Shown here: positions 1 to 5,952 of the stretch, piece by piece
How the letters are laid out: each line of letters starts with the position of its first letter
Position numbering within the stretch: the stretch's first letter is position 1
NCBI GenBank assembly: GCA_016784825.1
Contig: JADHTT010000046.1
Location: 1 to 6,728 of the forward strand
DNA: 6,728 nt
Reading direction: 5' to 3'
Source of the DNA: Campylobacterales bacterium
GTDB taxonomy: Bacteria > Campylobacterota > Campylobacteria > Campylobacterales > Arcobacteraceae
The notes under the pieces: model-generated
Told to the model about the DNA's origin: nothing
Database searches by the model: none
What the model saw: only the letters and a program-made list of their open reading frames with translations
Translations under genes and position numbers: made by a program

Positions 1-183
1 GAAGAATTTAAAGCTGGTAGAAGAGAAAATCTTGTAATGAAAGGGCTTCTTATGTCACTTGATCAAACTGCTTTAGAAGAATTAGCAAAAGAGATTGGTG
101 ATTTTGAACGAAGATCAAAAGAAGCACCATCAGGTAAAAAACAAGAGAATAATGCAAATAAATATGATATGTCAGCGTGGTAA
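1..183 (+). CDS. 3' end of a c-type cytochrome-like protein, possibly the haem domain of cNosZ
   Basis: The last 60 codons of a gene entering from the left edge, ending in TAA. The visible part begins with a charged stretch (EEFKAGRRENLVMKG), followed by a helix typical of the C-terminal end of class I cytochromes c (LDQTALEELAKEIGDF), with a methionine (M13 or M18 of the fragment) that could be the sixth haem ligand. It ends in a polar tail rich in K, N and Q. No CXXCH is inside the window, so haem binding is inferred. In Wolinella-type nos clusters the gene immediately before nosB/nosD is nosZ, whose product carries a C-terminal monohaem cytochrome domain. This fragment fits that, but a separate small cytochrome cannot be excluded. 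Only 5 bases separate it from the next gene, so the two are probably cotranscribed. Confidence 0.6.
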   Translation, partial: EEFKAGRRENLVMKGLLMSLDQTALEELAKEIGDFERRSKEAPSGKKQENNANKYDMSAW

Positions 184-188
184 GATAG

Positions 189-1862
189 ATGGATAAGTAT
201 AACAATAGAGAAACAATAAAAAATACGAGTTTTTGGTCTACATTTTTTGATAAGAGCAAAGATGGGAAAACAAAATTTTCTTACAGGATGAAAAGATGGA
301 TACTAGTAATTGGTATCCATGCATTATTTTTCCTATCATTCTTCATAGATTTACAAGTACTTGAAGGTACATTAAGTGGATCAAGATTCCTTGGTTTCCA
401 TATGATAGATCCATTTATGAATTTGCAACTATTCCTAGCAACTTGGCATATACCAATAAATATGGTAATTGGTGTAACCACTATTATCGTTGTATATTTA
501 CTTGTAGGTGGACGAAGTTATTGTTCTTGGGTATGTCCATATGGAATTTTAAGTGAGATAGGTGAAAAATGGCACAATACACTTGTATCAAAGAAGATAA
601 TAAAAAGTAGAAAGTTTGATCATAGAGTAAGACATATCTTTTGGGCTGCTTTTCTTTTACTATCTTTTACAAGTGGATACTTAGTATTTGAGACATTTAA
701 TGTTGTAGGTATTTTAAGTAGAATGATAGCTTATGGTTGGTCTGTAGCCTTTATATGGGTATTAGTTGTATTCTTAATGGAAGTATTTTATTCAAGAAGA
801 GTATGGTGTACATATATATGTCCTATAGGTACTTCGTATGGATATTTATCTAAGGCATCAGCACTTAGAGTAGAGTGGAATGATAATTGTGATAGTTGTA
901 TGGTATGTCATGATGTTTGTTTTGAAAATCAAGTATTAGAAATAACGAAATCAAAATATAAAAAACAAATTGATGAAAAAGATATAAAAACTCAATTTAT
1001 CATGGGTAATGATTGTACTTTATGTGGTAGATGTGTAGATGTATGTCACGCCGATGCTTTAAACTTTAAGTTTAGAGATACTGGTCTTGTAAGATATCCT
1101 AAAGTCTTTGCTACAATTGCTGTACTACTTTTAACTTTTGCATTTACTGCACCTATGATAGGTTTCCATGGTGTATTAAATAAGATTGAACAAGGGAAAG
1201 AGAGTGAGATTCATGATTTCTCAAAAACAATTTGGAATTTCTATAATCAAGGTAGATATAAATCAATTGCCACACCAAAAGAAGCACATAATAACCTAGA
1301 TGGAATGATAGAGAGTGCATCAGAATTAGGTGTTGCATCATTACCTATATGGGCAGTATCATTAGAAGCACCAAATTATCCAGAGGAAGCATTCCCTGAG
1401 GGTATTCCTGTATTCTTCCACTTTGATGGGTATAGTGGAGAAGTTCATGAGATGAATACTATTAATCACTATGTTGGTATGGATCCTATGTGGACTGGTG
1501 GTACAATTGAAAGAGAGATTGGTATATATGCATTATTATTGCTAAGTTTGGGGATGATATTTGCTATGATGACAAGATCAAAAATTTTAAATTATATGAT
1601 GTTAATACCAACTTCATTACCGATACTCTTTATAGCTGATTATTCATTCTGGTTATATCATTTTGGACATAATTTACATGATTGGGGAGCATTTAAGATT
1701 AAGCCATTTATGCCAACAGTATTTGGTGATGGTAAGATTGCACAGTTTGTTACACATTCATATCCTACAATAGGATTCTATATTATTATGGCGATAAGTT
1801 TATTTTCATTACTTGCATTTTTAGCAAAAAGAAAAGAGATTGATGAAGCAGATGTTAAATAA
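189..1862 (+). CDS. NapH/NosH-type membrane polyferredoxin with a long NosB-like C-terminal membrane module
   Basis: A 557-residue inner-membrane iron-sulphur protein, predicted to pass electrons from menaquinol towards periplasmic NosG, cytochromes c and N2O reductase. Residues 35-300 are a complete NapH-like unit. It has membrane segments near 35-54, 87-107, 148-166 and 185-203, the two CxxxCP motifs of the family (C112/C116 and C207/C211), and two [4Fe-4S] ferredoxin motifs on the cytoplasmic side (C234, C237, C240, C244 and C276, C279, C282, C286). The clusters lack the usual proline after the last Cys (F and H instead). NapH alone is about 290 residues. The other 255 residues add a membrane segment (307-327), a periplasmic domain of about 115 residues, and three more segments (about 444-461, 467-485, 527-547). 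There is no N-terminal FMN-binding domain, so it is not a classical NosR. The ATG at 189 sits 5 bases after the preceding stop with a poor Shine-Dalgarno; an internal ATG (Met34) preceded by AGG is possible. The nosB-like identity of the extension rests on gene position and remembered motif similarity. Confidence 0.85.
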   Translation: MDKYNNRETIKNTSFWSTFFDKSKDGKTKFSYRMKRWILVIGIHALFFLSFFIDLQVLEGTLSGSRFLGFHMIDPFMNLQLFLATWHIPINMVIGVTTIIVVYLLVGGRSYCSWVCPYGILSEIGEKWHNTLVSKKIIKSRKFDHRVRHIFWAAFLLLSFTSGYLVFETFNVVGILSRMIAYGWSVAFIWVLVVFLMEVFYSRRVWCTYICPIGTSYGYLSKASALRVEWNDNCDSCMVCHDVCFENQVLEITKSKYKKQIDEKDIKTQFIMGNDCTLCGRCVDVCHADALNFKFRDTGLVRYPKVFATIAVLLLTFAFTAPMIGFHGVLNKIEQGKESEIHDFSKTIWNFYNQGRYKSIATPKEAHNNLDGMIESASELGVASLPIWAVSLEAPNYPEEAFPEGIPVFFHFDGYSGEVHEMNTINHYVGMDPMWTGGTIEREIGIYALLLLSLGMIFAMMTRSKILNYMMLIPTSLPILFIADYSFWLYHFGHNLHDWGAFKIKPFMPTVFGDGKIAQFVTHSYPTIGFYIIMAISLFSLLAFLAKRKEIDEADVK

Positions 1863-3072
1863 ATTATTTTTATTATTTATAGCTTTAGTTAGTTTTATAA
1901 ATGCAAATATATTACAAGATGCTATTGATAAAGCACCAGATGGTTCTATTTTAAAACTACCAGCTGGTATATATAAGGGTAGTATTACTATTAATAAACC
2001 AATTACAATTTTAGGAATTGAAGATGGTGTAATAATAGATGGTGAAAATACAGGTACAGTGATTACTGCAAAGGGATCATATATCACTCTTAAAAATTTA
2101 ACTATTCAAAATAGTGGAGAGCGTCATGAAAATTTAGATGCTGCAATTAAGCTTATGGATGGATCTCAAAATGAGATTAGTGATTGTACGATTAAAGAGA
2201 CACTTTTTGGTATAGATGTACAAATGATAAATAATTCAATTATTTCAAATAATAGTATTACATCAAAAGAAGCTTTAGATTTAGGTCTTAGAGGTGATGG
2301 TCTTAGATTGTGGTATAGCAATGATAACATTGTAAATAAAAATTCACTTATAAAATCAAGAGACATGGTAGTATGGTATTCACATGGAAATACAATAGAA
2401 GAAAACTATGGAGAATACTGTAGATATTCACTACACTTTATGTATGCTGGTAAAAATTATGTAAGAAATAATACTTATAAGTTTAACTCTGTAGGTATAT
2501 TTTTCATGTATTCACAAGATACAATTGCGACAGGGAATGTAATAAAAAGTTCTTTAGGTGCTACAGGCATGGGGATAGGGCTAAAAGATGTATCAAACTT
2601 CACAATTAAAGATAATACGATGATATATTGTGCACAAGGAATGTATATAGATAGATCACCTTTCGAACCAGATACAAATAATTGGATTGAAAATAATAAA
2701 ATTTTATATAACTCTGAGGGGCTACATTTTCATTCTTTAAGTATTGACAATGTAATTAGAGGTAATACAATACAGGGTAATATTGAAGATATTATCAACG
2801 ATAGTAGAGGGGCAAAAACTTATAAAAATAAGATTGTTGGAAATTACTGGGATAATTATGAAGGATTTGATAGAGATCATGACAATATAGGTGACACCTC
2901 ACATAAAGTCTACCAATACGCTGATCAGCTATGGGTATATAATGAAGATGTGAAATTTTTCTATGGCTCACCTGTAATTTCACTATTAAATTTTTTAGCT
3001 AAATTAGCACCATTTACAAAACCATTATTTATAATGGAAGATAAAGAACCAAAAGTTCTATTAAAAGGATAA
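1843..3072 (+). CDS. nosD: NosD, periplasmic copper-site maturation factor for N2O reductase
   Basis: A periplasmic right-handed beta-helix protein needed, together with the NosFY ABC transporter, to assemble the catalytic Cu-S site of NosZ. From the ATG at 1843 it has 409 residues, the usual NosD size. The N-terminus is a Sec signal peptide with a leucine/phenylalanine-rich core ending at about FINA. The body contains short repeating units of the carbohydrate-binding/sugar-hydrolase (CASH) type with Asn-rich turns, such as NNSIISNNSI, NYVRNNTY and NKILYNSEGLHFH. The conserved C-terminal segment has VGNYWDNYEGFDRDHDNIGD and a hydrophobic tail. The start overlaps the upstream gene by 20 bases. 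A TTG at 1840 and an ATG at 1852 are also in frame; 1843 is preferred because it is an ATG preceded by a purine-rich stretch (AAAAGAGA). The overlap indicates translational coupling. Confidence 0.95.
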   Translation: MKQMLNKLFLLFIALVSFINANILQDAIDKAPDGSILKLPAGIYKGSITINKPITILGIEDGVIIDGENTGTVITAKGSYITLKNLTIQNSGERHENLDAAIKLMDGSQNEISDCTIKETLFGIDVQMINNSIISNNSITSKEALDLGLRGDGLRLWYSNDNIVNKNSLIKSRDMVVWYSHGNTIEENYGEYCRYSLHFMYAGKNYVRNNTYKFNSVGIFFMYSQDTIATGNVIKSSLGATGMGIGLKDVSNFTIKDNTMIYCAQGMYIDRSPFEPDTNNWIENNKILYNSEGLHFHSLSIDNVIRGNTIQGNIEDIINDSRGAKTYKNKIVGNYWDNYEGFDRDHDNIGDTSHKVYQYADQLWVYNEDVKFFYGSPVISLLNFLAKLAPFTKPLFIMEDKEPKVLLKG

Positions 3073-3077
3073 GAAGT

Positions 3078-3824
3078 ATGGCCAAGATTAAAACAGATAG
3101 AAGAGAATTTGTAAAGTATTCAACATTGGGTATTTTAGGACTAGCTGCAGCTGGTGGAATTGCATTAAGTCCGAGTGGTGCAGTTGCTGAAAATAGATTA
3201 AGACCACCTGGTGCAGTAGATGAAAAAGAATTTTTAGCACTTTGTATAAAATGTGGTCAGTGTCTTCAAGTATGTCCTTATCATTCTATTGAACTTGCAG
3301 ATATAGCTAAAGGTCATGGGGTAGGTACACCATATATTGATGCAAATATTAGAGGGTGTTATGCGTGTAGTGCAGTTCCTTGTGTATTAGCTTGTCCTAG
3401 TGGTGCACTTGATCATGATTGTGAAAAACCAGAAGATATCAAAATGGGAATAGCTGTACTAGAACACCCGCGAACATGTCTAGCTGTTACAAATACACCT
3501 GTACCAGCTGGTTATGATCAAAAAATGAAGGATTTCATTGCAAATGTAACTAATGTTAATCCACTTGAAGATAGAATATTAGATAAGTTTGATGGATATG
3601 AAGGGAAGGAATGTACATTATGTGCAGATATGTGTCCTATGCCAAATCCATTAAGTGCTATTGCAATGGTAACAAAATCAAGTGGTATTACTAGACCAGA
3701 AATCTATGAAGGATGTACTGGATGTGGTGTATGTCAAGAGGTTTGTCCTGTGCAGGAACCTGCTATTGTGATTAAACCTAGGTTATCATATGATGATTAT
3801 TATAATAAAGGGAAAAGATCATGA
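3078..3824 (+). CDS. nosG: NosG, NapG-type periplasmic ferredoxin with Tat signal
   Basis: A 248-residue iron-sulphur protein of the NapG/NosG family, thought to pair with a NapH-type membrane partner as a menaquinol dehydrogenase module feeding periplasmic cytochromes c. The N-terminus has a twin-arginine motif (DRREFVK, residues 7-13), a Gly/Ala/Leu-rich hydrophobic core (about 17-30) and a likely cleavage site after AVA near residue 37, so the folded protein is exported with its clusters. Four cluster-binding regions are visible: C56/C59/C62/C66, C94/C97/C102/C106, C179/C182/C186, and C213/C216/C219/C223. The third shows only three regularly spaced cysteines; C115 or C134 could supply the fourth. 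An AAGGA at 3065-3069 lies 8 bases before the ATG and runs up to the nosD stop. NapG itself would look similar, but placement directly after nosD supports NosG. Confidence 0.88.
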   Translation: MAKIKTDRREFVKYSTLGILGLAAAGGIALSPSGAVAENRLRPPGAVDEKEFLALCIKCGQCLQVCPYHSIELADIAKGHGVGTPYIDANIRGCYACSAVPCVLACPSGALDHDCEKPEDIKMGIAVLEHPRTCLAVTNTPVPAGYDQKMKDFIANVTNVNPLEDRILDKFDGYEGKECTLCADMCPMPNPLSAIAMVTKSSGITRPEIYEGCTGCGVCQEVCPVQEPAIVIKPRLSYDDYYNKGKRS

Positions 3825-4444
3825 AAATAAAGAATATAGCTTTAGTAGCTACATCAACAGTATTACTGATATTTACTGGATGTTCTGATAAACCAGAGCA
3901 AGACAAGCAACAAGCTATATCAACTACTACGACTACATCATCAACTCCAAAGATACAAATAGTTGCAAATGAAAATGCTAATGCAATTAAAGTAGAGGAG
4001 AAAGAGAAGGAAGATCATACAAAAAATGGTAAAAATTATTATTTCTCTTATGGTATAAAATCAGGATATGATCTTAATGCTGAACCTGCTAATAAAGATG
4101 CTAGTGTAAGAACAAAGCCAAGAACAGTAATCGAAGCTAATATGCATGTAAGAAGTCCTTATGAAAAAGTACAAGTATCACTTTTAGTAAAAAAATTAAG
4201 TAAAGAGTTTATTGTTAAGTGTTCAGCATGTCATAATGATTATGCAAATGGAATTATTGGACCATCTTTGCTTAATAAAACATCTGATGAAATATTGAAA
4301 GATATTAGTGATTTTAAAACTGGTGTAAAATCAAATCCATTAATGGATGATCTAATTAAGATGATGAGTGATGATCAAATTAAATCATTGGCTGGTGAGA
4401 TATATGAATTTAATAAAATGGTACAAGAGTTGAAGAATAAGTAG
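3821..4444 (+). CDS. lipoprotein monohaem cytochrome c, NosC-like
   Basis: A 207-residue c-type cytochrome, probably anchored in a membrane facing the periplasm and carrying electrons from the NosG/NapH-type module to N2O reductase. Residues 1-20 are a signal peptide ending in a lipobox (IFTG-C21; Phe at -3 is slightly unusual). A Thr/Ser-rich linker (34-42) and an acidic, lysine-rich stretch (about 58-68) follow. The single haem motif is CSACH at 134-138, followed by a class I cytochrome fold; Met175 in SNPLMDD is the likeliest axial ligand, with Met181/182 as alternatives. About 110 residues between the lipid anchor and the haem domain are not a recognised domain. It overlaps nosG by ATGA and has AAGGGA (3808-3813) 7 bases upstream. 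Gene order matches nosC1 of Wolinella, but assignment to C1 rather than C2 is uncertain. Confidence 0.85.
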   Translation: MKIKNIALVATSTVLLIFTGCSDKPEQDKQQAISTTTTTSSTPKIQIVANENANAIKVEEKEKEDHTKNGKNYYFSYGIKSGYDLNAEPANKDASVRTKPRTVIEANMHVRSPYEKVQVSLLVKKLSKEFIVKCSACHNDYANGIIGPSLLNKTSDEILKDISDFKTGVKSNPLMDDLIKMMSDDQIKSLAGEIYEFNKMVQELKNK

Positions 4445-4446
4445 GA
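4442..4446 (+). promoter_or_regulatory. ribosome binding site deciding the PAS-protein start
   Basis: TAGGA, sharing its first three bases with the TAG stop of the cytochrome gene, lies 6 bases before the ATG at 4453. It favours that ATG over the in-frame TTG at 4447, which would touch the site. The gene is thus likely translated by ribosomes finishing the upstream frame or reinitiating. Confidence 0.6.
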
Positions 4447-4452
4447 TTGATT

Positions 4453-4974
4453 ATGGAAAAAGTATTAATAGATGAAGAGATCCAATTAGACCCAAAAAGA
4501 TATATAGTAAGTGAAACTGATGCAAAGGGTAAAATTACATATTGTAATGATTATTTTGTAGAAGTATGTGGATATAGTGAAGATGAATTAATAGGTCAAC
4601 CACATAATATTATACGTCATCCAGATATGCCAAAAGTTGTATTTAAAATACTTTGGGAAACTATAAAACAAGGTAAAAATCTTAATGTAGTTGTAAAGAA
4701 TAGAGCTAAAGATGGTAGATACTATTGGATTTTTACAGAGTTTGAAAGTAGAAGAGATGCAGATACTAATGAGATAATAGGATATATGGCATCTAGAAAA
4801 ACAGTATCAAGACATATTATAGATGTAATGGCTAAATTGTATAGCGAATTACTTGAAGTAGAACAAAAAGGTGGTATTGATGCCTCTGAAGAATATTTAA
4901 ATAATTTTCTAACAGATAAAGGTGATGATATAGAGTTTGTAAACTTTATGGATGAGATCCATAAGTTTTATTAA
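4453..4974 (+). CDS. Aer/CetB-like single PAS-domain redox sensor
   Basis: A 173-residue soluble protein consisting of one PAS domain (about residues 18-115) and a helical tail (about 120-173). It closely follows the Aer-type FAD-binding PAS: the signature IIRHPDMP (53-60), the helix with LWETIKQGK (67-75), and VKNRAKDGRYYWI (81-93) including Trp68 and Trp92. Aer PAS domains bind FAD and report electron-transport status. There is no membrane segment, HAMP or methyl-accepting domain. This is the layout of Campylobacter CetB, which works through a separate membrane transducer (CetA) in energy taxis. The gene begins 8 bases after the nos cytochrome stop and is the last gene before a hairpin, so it is probably cotranscribed with the nos genes. 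Flavin binding and the partner are inferred; many Campylobacterota carry several paralogues, so it need not be the CetB orthologue. Confidence 0.88.
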   Translation: MEKVLIDEEIQLDPKRYIVSETDAKGKITYCNDYFVEVCGYSEDELIGQPHNIIRHPDMPKVVFKILWETIKQGKNLNVVVKNRAKDGRYYWIFTEFESRRDADTNEIIGYMASRKTVSRHIIDVMAKLYSELLEVEQKGGIDASEEYLNNFLTDKGDDIEFVNFMDEIHKFY

Positions 4975-4991
4975 GTCCCTATATGGGACTT
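4973..4991. terminator. hairpin between convergent genes, possible terminator
   Basis: A perfect 7-bp inverted repeat, AAGTCCC and GGGACTT, separated by a 5-base TATAT loop. It begins within the TAA stop of the PAS gene and lies 7 bases from the stop of the convergent minus-strand gene. On the + strand a T-run (5005-5009) appears only about 13 bases beyond the stem, and on the minus strand there is no clear U-tract, so termination efficiency is uncertain. Its placement suits a terminator for the nos operon, perhaps shared by both directions. Confidence 0.55.
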
Positions 4992-4998
4992 CTCAAAG

Positions 4999-5475
4999 TT
5001 ATAATTTTTCTTTACTTGTGATTATTCCATCTTGGTCACAGTAAATATATTCACCTGTCTTAAATTTAACATTTGAAAATTCAATATCAATTCCTATTTC
5101 ACCATTAGCCTTTTTCTGACTTTTGAATGGATAAGTTCCAAGAGCATATAGTGCTACATCTATTTGAGCAGTTGTTGCTGTATCTCTTACATATCCATTT
5201 ACAACTATACCAGCAAAATTATTTTTATGTGCAAATCCCATAAGCTTATCGCCAACAACAGCACAAAAATCTCCAACTACATCAACAACTACAACTCTGC
5301 CATTACCTTGGTTATCTCTTAGTAGTTCTACTAAAGCTTTATTGTCTTCATATAGTTTGACAGTAAGTATTTCACCTTCACATTTGCTTGCTTGACCATA
5401 TGACTTGTATCCTGGGTTTAAAACTTGTACTTTGTCTACATTCTCATCACATATATCTGCTGTAAAAAAATCCAT
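4999..5475 (-). CDS. RraA-family protein, probable 4-hydroxy-4-methyl-2-oxoglutarate aldolase type
   Basis: A 158-residue protein covering the whole RraA/HMG aldolase family, which is usually about 160-210 residues. The N-terminus resembles E. coli RraA (TADICDENVDKVQVLNPGY). The core contains VVVVDVVGD (61-69), GDKL (75-78) and GIVVNGYVRD (89-98), and the end has YCDQDGIITS (145-154). Asp76 and Arg97-Asp98 form the D-X20-R-D pattern of class II pyruvate aldolases that cleave 4-hydroxy-4-methyl-2-oxoglutarate and decarboxylate oxaloacetate with a divalent metal. E. coli RraA, an RNase E inhibitor, has lost this pattern, so an enzyme is the better call. Many genomes annotate such proteins as ribonuclease activity regulator RraA. 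The gene is monocistronic here, convergent with the nos operon and divergent from the mutase genes; neither neighbour explains its substrate. Confidence 0.85.
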   Translation of the reverse strand: MDFFTADICDENVDKVQVLNPGYKSYGQASKCEGEILTVKLYEDNKALVELLRDNQGNGRVVVVDVVGDFCAVVGDKLMGFAHKNNFAGIVVNGYVRDTATTAQIDVALYALGTYPFKSQKKANGEIGIDIEFSNVKFKTGEYIYCDQDGIITSKEKL

Positions 5476-5479
5476 AATT

Positions 5480-5486
5480 ATCCTCT
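5480..5486 (-). promoter_or_regulatory. ribosome binding site of the RraA-family gene
   Basis: Read on the minus strand this is AGAGGAT, 4 bases before the ATG at 5475-5473. It is a strong Shine-Dalgarno and supports that start. Confidence 0.7.
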
Positions 5487-5505
5487 GTATAGTTTGTAAA
5501 GCCTT

Positions 5506-5511
5506 ATTGTA
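5506..5511 (-). promoter_or_regulatory. candidate -10 box for the RraA-family gene
   Basis: On the minus strand this reads TACAAT, about 30 bases before the start codon, which would give a leader of roughly 25 bases including the ribosome site. No convincing -35 box is seen, as is common in Campylobacterota. In this A+T-rich DNA such hexamers also occur by chance. Confidence 0.35.
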
Positions 5512-5523
5512 TCAAAAATAAGA

Positions 5524-5541
5524 TATAATCGTGCATATAAT
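5524..5541 (+). promoter_or_regulatory. tandem TATAAT boxes, candidate promoter of the glutamate mutase genes
   Basis: Two perfect TATAAT hexamers, at 5524-5529 and 5536-5541, lie in a short direct repeat (ATATAAT-CGTGC-ATATAAT) with a 12-base period. The first is the better -10 box: its start site near 5536 would leave a leader of about 20 bases ahead of the ATG at 5557. The second would start transcription almost at the ribosome site TTAAGG (5545-5550). There is no clear -35 box. Confidence 0.5.
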
Positions 5542-5556
5542 TATTTAAGGTACTTA

Positions 5557-5952
5557 ATGAAAGTTGTAACTGGAGTTGTTGGAAATGATATTCATGTCGT
5601 TGCTAATAGACTAATTGATATATCACTAAAAGAAAGAGGATTTGAGGTATTTAACCTAGGTGTTAATACTTATCTAGAAGAGTTTTTGGATGCAGTAGTA
5701 GAGACAAATGCTGATATTTTACTAATCTCTTCTTTAAATGGTGAAGCAGAGGGTTGGTGTAGAGATCTACTATTTTTAAAAGAACAATATGATATGGAAA
5801 ATGTAACATTTGTAATTGGTGGAAATCTTGCTGTTGGAGAGAGTACAAATGATGAAATTGTACCAAAATATAAAGACTATGGATTTGATCTTGTATTTCA
5901 TCAAATAGACTTAATGGATGGATTAGATACTTTGGAGGAGTTTGTTAGATGA
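5557..5952 (+). CDS. glmS: glutamate (methylaspartate) mutase S subunit, B12-binding
   Basis: The 131-residue small subunit of adenosylcobalamin-dependent glutamate mutase, which interconverts L-glutamate and (2S,3S)-3-methylaspartate (glmS in the mutase sense, also called mutS, not glucosamine synthase). Its length matches the family (about 137). The flavodoxin-like B12 domain shows GNDIHVVAN (9-17), where His13 is the expected lower cobalt ligand, then SSL at 58-60 and GGN at 88-90, all in the usual positions. The first motif is normally DxHxxG; here the glycine is Ala16. A TTAAGG ribosome site precedes the ATG by 6 bases. It overlaps the E-subunit gene by ATGA, so the two subunits are translationally coupled. 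Other B12-binding proteins (methylmalonyl-CoA mutase small domain, methionine synthase) are excluded by the stand-alone size and by the neighbour. The downstream pathway is not shown by this window. Confidence 0.9.
   Translation: MKVVTGVVGNDIHVVANRLIDISLKERGFEVFNLGVNTYLEEFLDAVVETNADILLISSLNGEAEGWCRDLLFLKEQYDMENVTFVIGGNLAVGESTNDEIVPKYKDYGFDLVFHQIDLMDGLDTLEEFVR

Noticed and set aside
1153..1341. Open reading frame of 62 codons on the minus strand inside the polyferredoxin gene
   Set aside because: It lies wholly antisense to a strongly supported gene, has no recognisable domain, and low-complexity open frames are common opposite A+T-rich coding DNA. The same applies to antisense frames at 50-259, 281-481, 1821-2087, 2166-2366, 2795-2983 and 5663-5866.
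189..1862. Classical NosR
   Set aside because: The protein lacks the N-terminal periplasmic FMN-binding domain of about 300 residues that defines NosR. The extra domain is at the C-terminus instead.
3922..3946. Possible microsatellite or phase-variable repeat (ACTACTACGACTACATC region)
   Set aside because: The triplets are imperfect and encode a Thr/Ser linker in a lipoprotein. A triplet change would not shift the frame, so this is not a phase switch.
4453..4974. Methyl-accepting chemotaxis protein, histidine kinase or GGDEF protein
   Set aside because: Only one PAS domain and a short helical tail are present; the frame ends in a clean TAA followed by a hairpin, with no sign of a truncated output domain.
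5476..5556. FNR/NssR-type operator or B12 riboswitch in front of the mutase genes
   Set aside because: No TTGAT-N4-ATCAA-like palindrome is present, and the leader of about 20 bases is far too short for a cobalamin riboswitch.
5557..5952. Link between the glutamate mutase and the RraA-type aldolase as one pathway operon
   Set aside because: The genes are divergent, and the known products of the mutase route (mesaconate, citramalate) are not the known aldolase substrate. Proximity alone is weak evidence.
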